DNA of 6,527 bases from assembly GCA_046728115.1 (NCBI GenBank), contig JBKPDW010000066.1, forward strand, positions 1-6,527, written 5' to 3'. The DNA comes from CAVSWN01 sp046728115. GTDB lineage: Bacteria > Acidobacteriota > Vicinamibacteria > Vicinamibacterales > CAVVIG01. This document shows positions 3,704 through 6,527 of the stretch, piece after piece (the first letter of the stretch is position 1; each line of letters starts with the position of its first letter). The translations under genes and the position numbers were made by a program. A model generated the notes under the pieces. It searched no databases. It saw nothing but the letters and a program-made list of their open reading frames with translations, and was not told the origin of the DNA.

Positions 3704-6527
3704 CTGCAGTCTCCAGCATATGAGGAAATGCCCACGGCTCGCCGATCAGCTTGCGAATACCGAGCAGCGGAATGCGCAGCCAATCGGGCCGGTGGTTCAT
3801 TTCGTATTCGAGCTCATAGAGCGCCTTGTCAATCGTAAACACGCCCAACATGGTACGCCATGCCCCGCCGCGGGGCACGAACGCCGCTTCTCCAATCGCG
3901 GCCGAGTAGCCCGCCACGAACGCCTCCGCGGCCCAGTGCTGCCATGCGTCGGCCCAGCTTTCGAGCGAAGCCGTGATTTGTGCGTGCGTGGTATATGCGA
4001 ACAGCGCCGCATAGGCCGCATAGCTGTACGACCGCACCATGCCGGCGACGTCCTTGAGCGGCGACTGCTTCGCGCGCCGTTCGGCGATCGATCGGGCGGG
4101 CTCACCCTCGAAGTCGAGGATGACGAAGTCTTCTTCAGTGCGCAGCACTTGTCCGAGGTGATAGTCGCCGTGAACGCGGATTCGCTGCCCGGCGTTGTCG
4201 ATCGATCCGAGCGCGGTGAACCTCGATTCCACGCGCGCGCGCTCGGCCAGCACCGCCTCGGCGTGAGCGCGAGTCGCGTCGTTGAGCGTATTGAGGCGCG
4301 ATTCCAGCACTCCGAAGGTGCGCTCCGCATGCGCACGCATCTGCTCCGACAACGCCTCTAACGCAGGTCGATCGAGAGGCTCGGGTGCGAACGCCGGATC
4401 GGTCGAGCTGGCGAGCGTGGCATGCAGTTCCGCCGTCCGGCGGCCGAGCAGCGTCGCGCCCGACATGTACCAGTGCTCGATCGCGTCGAACGTCGTGCGA
4501 ATCGGGGGAATGTGCGTGGCCGCGACGCGTTCGAAGTACCGCCGCAGTTCGTCGACGGTATAGTTCCAACCCGATCCCTGGTTCATCATCGCCGCCTGCA
4601 CCAAGGCCAGCGTTCCCGGTTCGAGCTTTGCGCGGTGGTATTCGAGCGCGCCGGCGATTGGGGGAACGCGCGAGAAACCACGCTCGGTGAGGAATCGTCC
4701 GATCTCGTACTCCGGATTCACACCCGGTGAGATCTTGCGGAACAGCTTCAGGACCAATTTGTTGTCCGCGAGCACCACACTGTTCGACTGATCGCCCGGA
4801 GGCCTCGTCCAGGAAATCGGTTGTGGCGAAATGCCGGGCAACATTGGTTCATCCGAGCCGCCCGCGATACCTCGAATGCTTCCGCGCACGGTCGCGATCT
4901 CCCTGCCGCCTGCGATCACCTCGAAGAGTCTCGCGCAGGTGTCCGCCTCCTCGATACCGTCGACGATGACGCCTTTGCGCGCGCCGGCGATACGAGCGAG
5001 GACCGCCGCGGTGGAGTCGCGCAGCGCGCGCTCCGCCTCCTCCGCCGTCAGGAGCGCAAGCGGCATCAGATAGGCTTCGGACAATCCGTCGGTGTATTCG
5101 ACGGCCACGATGCTGAGGAACGCCGGTTGAGATCCCTTCCGAAGCGGAACCCAGTCGCTGAAGCCCGCATCGCGGATCTGCCGCGACTTGGACGCGAACC
5201 AGCGCTGACGCTGCAGGAACGGCCGCAGCGCCTGCCGTTCGAGCACCGTGCGCGTGCCGCTGTCGAGCAGGTTCTGCCAGTCGACGCCCATCAGCAGCGT
5301 CGGCACTGACTCCAGGATCTCGGCCGTCGGATCGGGCCTGACGAGCGCGCGCGGCGTCGACTCGACAGGCTGATGCTGCAGCGTGAAGAAGTACGACGCA
5401 TATCCGGCCAGGGTCAGAAAGTACGGCTCTTCGCCGATGCGCGGGAACTCGGTCAACCCCGCCATCTCGACCGGAATCAGGCCGGCAAACGCTTTGAGGT
5501 CGAGCGATACGGGCTGCACCACGCGGGAGAGGTTGACGACCACCAATATGGTTTCGTGATCGTCTCGCCGGAGGAACGCGAGGATCTTCCGGTTCGCGGG
5601 ATACAGGAGTTCGAGCGACCCGCGGCCGAACACGCGGTGCTGTTTTCGGATCGCGATGACCCGCTTCATCCAGTTCAGCAGTGAGAAGGGATACCGCTGC
5701 TGGGCATCGACGTTGATCGCTTCATAGCCGTACACGGGATCCATGATCGGCGGCGCGTAGAGCCGCGCCGGATCCGCCTGCGAGAACCCTGCATTCCGAT
5801 CGCTGGTCCACTGCATCGGCGTCCGCACGCCGTTGCGATCGCCGAGGTAGATGTTGTCGCCCATCCCGATCTCGTCGCCGTAGTAGAGGATGGGCGTTCC
5901 GGGCAGCGCGAACAGCAGCGAGTGGAGCAATTCGACGCGGCGGCGGCTGTTCTCGACGAGGGGGGCGAGCCTCCGCCGGATGCCGACGTTGAGCCGCATC
6001 TGCGGATCGTCGGCGTACACCGTATACATGTAGTCGCGCTCTTCGTCGGTCACCATTTCCAGCGTCAGCTCGTCGTGATTGCGCAGGAACAACGCCCATT
6101 GGCACGACTCGGGGATGTCTGGGGTCTGGTTCAGGATCTCCGTGATCGCGTGGCGGTCCTCCTGGCGCAGCGCCATGAACATGCGCGGCATCAGCGGAAA
6201 GTGGAACGCCATGTGGCACTCGTCGCCGTCGCCGAAATATGCGCGGACGTCGGCCGGCCATTGATTGGCTTCGGCGAGGAGCATGCGGCCGCGGTACCGG
6301 GCATCGAGCTCCTGTCGCATTTGTTTCAGGACCGCGTGTGTTTCGGGCAGGTTCTCGTTGTTCGTGCCCTCACGGACGCAGAGATACGGCACGGCATCCA
6401 GTCGCAGCGCGTCGACGCCGAGTTCGAGCCAGAACTTCATCACGTCGATGACCGCCGCGACTACGGCCGGGTTGTTGTGATTGAGATCCGGCTGGTGCGA
6501 GAAAAAGCGGTGCCAGTAGTACCTGTC
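3672..6527 (-). CDS. treS: Trehalose synthase–maltokinase fusion, N-terminus beyond the right edge
   Basis: TreS interconverts trehalose and maltose; the fused kinase phosphorylates maltose with ATP to maltose-1-phosphate, the GlgE donor for alpha-glucan. 951 codons are visible, open to the edge and starting at DRYYWHRFFSHQPDLN, a typical TreS segment. Residue numbers here count from the edge. The GH13 catalytic triad is present: nucleophile Asp44 in LRLDAVPYL, acid/base Glu86 in LLAEANQW, and Asp152 in RNHDELTLE. GH13 hallmarks such as LPGTPILYYGDEIGMGDN and RTPMQW follow, then a C-terminal beta domain ending near residue 380. The maltokinase part begins near LERQALRPFLQRQRWFASKS. It carries a probable ATP-contacting lysine (Lys594, LVLKLFRK), the catalytic loop HGDYHLGQ (786-793, Asp788) and metal-binding DFEGEP (Asp805). 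All key residues seen are intact. Judging by the usual position of the nucleophile, roughly 180 N-terminal residues are missing. The GTG at 6443 is internal, not the start. The stop is TGA at 3674-3672, inside the start of the DUF2934 gene. The enzyme is cytoplasmic, with no sign of a frameshift. Confidence 0.96.
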   Translation of the reverse strand, partial: DRYYWHRFFSHQPDLNHNNPAVVAAVIDVMKFWLELGVDALRLDAVPYLCVREGTNNENLPETHAVLKQMRQELDARYRGRMLLAEANQWPADVRAYFGDGDECHMAFHFPLMPRMFMALRQEDRHAITEILNQTPDIPESCQWALFLRNHDELTLEMVTDEERDYMYTVYADDPQMRLNVGIRRRLAPLVENSRRRVELLHSLLFALPGTPILYYGDEIGMGDNIYLGDRNGVRTPMQWTSDRNAGFSQADPARLYAPPIMDPVYGYEAINVDAQQRYPFSLLNWMKRVIAIRKQHRVFGRGSLELLYPANRKILAFLRRDDHETILVVVNLSRVVQPVSLDLKAFAGLIPVEMAGLTEFPRIGEEPYFLTLAGYASYFFTLQHQPVESTPRALVRPDPTAEILESVPTLLMGVDWQNLLDSGTRTVLERQALRPFLQRQRWFASKSRQIRDAGFSDWVPLRKGSQPAFLSIVAVEYTDGLSEAYLMPLALLTAEEAERALRDSTAAVLARIAGARKGVIVDGIEEADTCARLFEVIAGGREIATVRGSIRGIAGGSDEPMLPGISPQPISWTRPPGDQSNSVVLADNKLVLKLFRKISPGVNPEYEIGRFLTERGFSRVPPIAGALEYHRAKLEPGTLALVQAAMMNQGSGWNYTVDELRRYFERVAATHIPPIRTTFDAIEHWYMSGATLLGRRTAELHATLASSTDPAFAPEPLDRPALEALSEQMRAHAERTFGVLESRLNTLNDATRAHAEAVLAERARVESRFTALGSIDNAGQRIRVHGDYHLGQVLRTEEDFVILDFEGEPARSIAERRAKQSPLKDVAGMVRSYSYAAYAALFAYTTHAQITASLESWADAWQHWAAEAFVAGYSAAIGEAAFVPRGGAWRTMLGVFTIDKALYELEYEMNHRPDWLRIPLLGIRKLIGEPWAFPHMLETADGETTSTHRS
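3711..3714 (-). promoter_or_regulatory. Shine-Dalgarno site inside treS for the DUF2934 gene
   Basis: GGAG on the minus strand sits seven bases before the ATG at 3703-3701. It lies within the last codons of the upstream treS–maltokinase gene, so it decides the start of the small gene and indicates that the two are translated from one message. Confidence 0.6.

Noticed and set aside
3005..4361. Long plus-strand frames opposite ku, the DUF2934 gene and the treS 3' end
   Set aside because: They overlap clearly identified genes on the other strand, show no family motifs and are explained by third-position G+C bias.
6441..6443. GTG as start codon of the treS gene
   Set aside because: The same frame continues upstream to the window edge with conserved TreS sequence (YYWHRFFSHQPDLN), and starting here would leave only 16 residues before the catalytic nucleophile. 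The true start is outside the window.

Overview
This window looks like bacterial chromosome of high G+C content (roughly 60% by eye). Every gene I can support lies on the minus strand, so transcription runs from high to low coordinates. The likely source is a soil-type bacterium. A trehalose synthase–maltokinase fusion, a DUF2934 protein, and a Ku plus LIG-POL type LigD pair together fit Acidobacteriota-like lineages best, but this is a weak inference from gene content alone.

Layout in transcription order: (1) 6527-3672, the last 951 codons of a treS–maltokinase fusion whose 5' end lies beyond the right edge. (2) 3703-3452, a small DUF2934 protein whose start overlaps the treS end by 32 bases. 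(3) 3448-2603, ku, starting 3 bases after the small gene stops. (4) 2602-2504, a short AT-rich gap with a long inverted repeat made of heptamers. (5) 2503-404, ligD, with an ATP-dependent ligase domain followed by a polymerase domain and joined by a linker containing an in-frame 15-bp tandem repeat. (6) 403-109, a 295-base gap with nothing recognised. (7) 108-1, the start of a possible further gene with a good ribosome binding site, cut by the left edge.

Two pathways share the cluster. TreS–maltokinase converts trehalose to maltose and then maltose-1-phosphate, the donor for GlgE-type alpha-glucan synthesis. Ku and LigD form the bacterial non-homologous end-joining (NHEJ) machinery: Ku holds DNA ends, and LigD fills in and seals them. 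The packing of treS, the DUF2934 gene and ku implies co-transcription. A shared role in surviving desiccation or stationary phase is plausible but inferred. The most unusual features are the small DUF2934 gene wedged between the two pathways, the repeat-built LigD linker, and the heptamer hairpin that abuts the apparent ligD start codon. I see no entirely new system: ku and ligD are recognisable members of known families.
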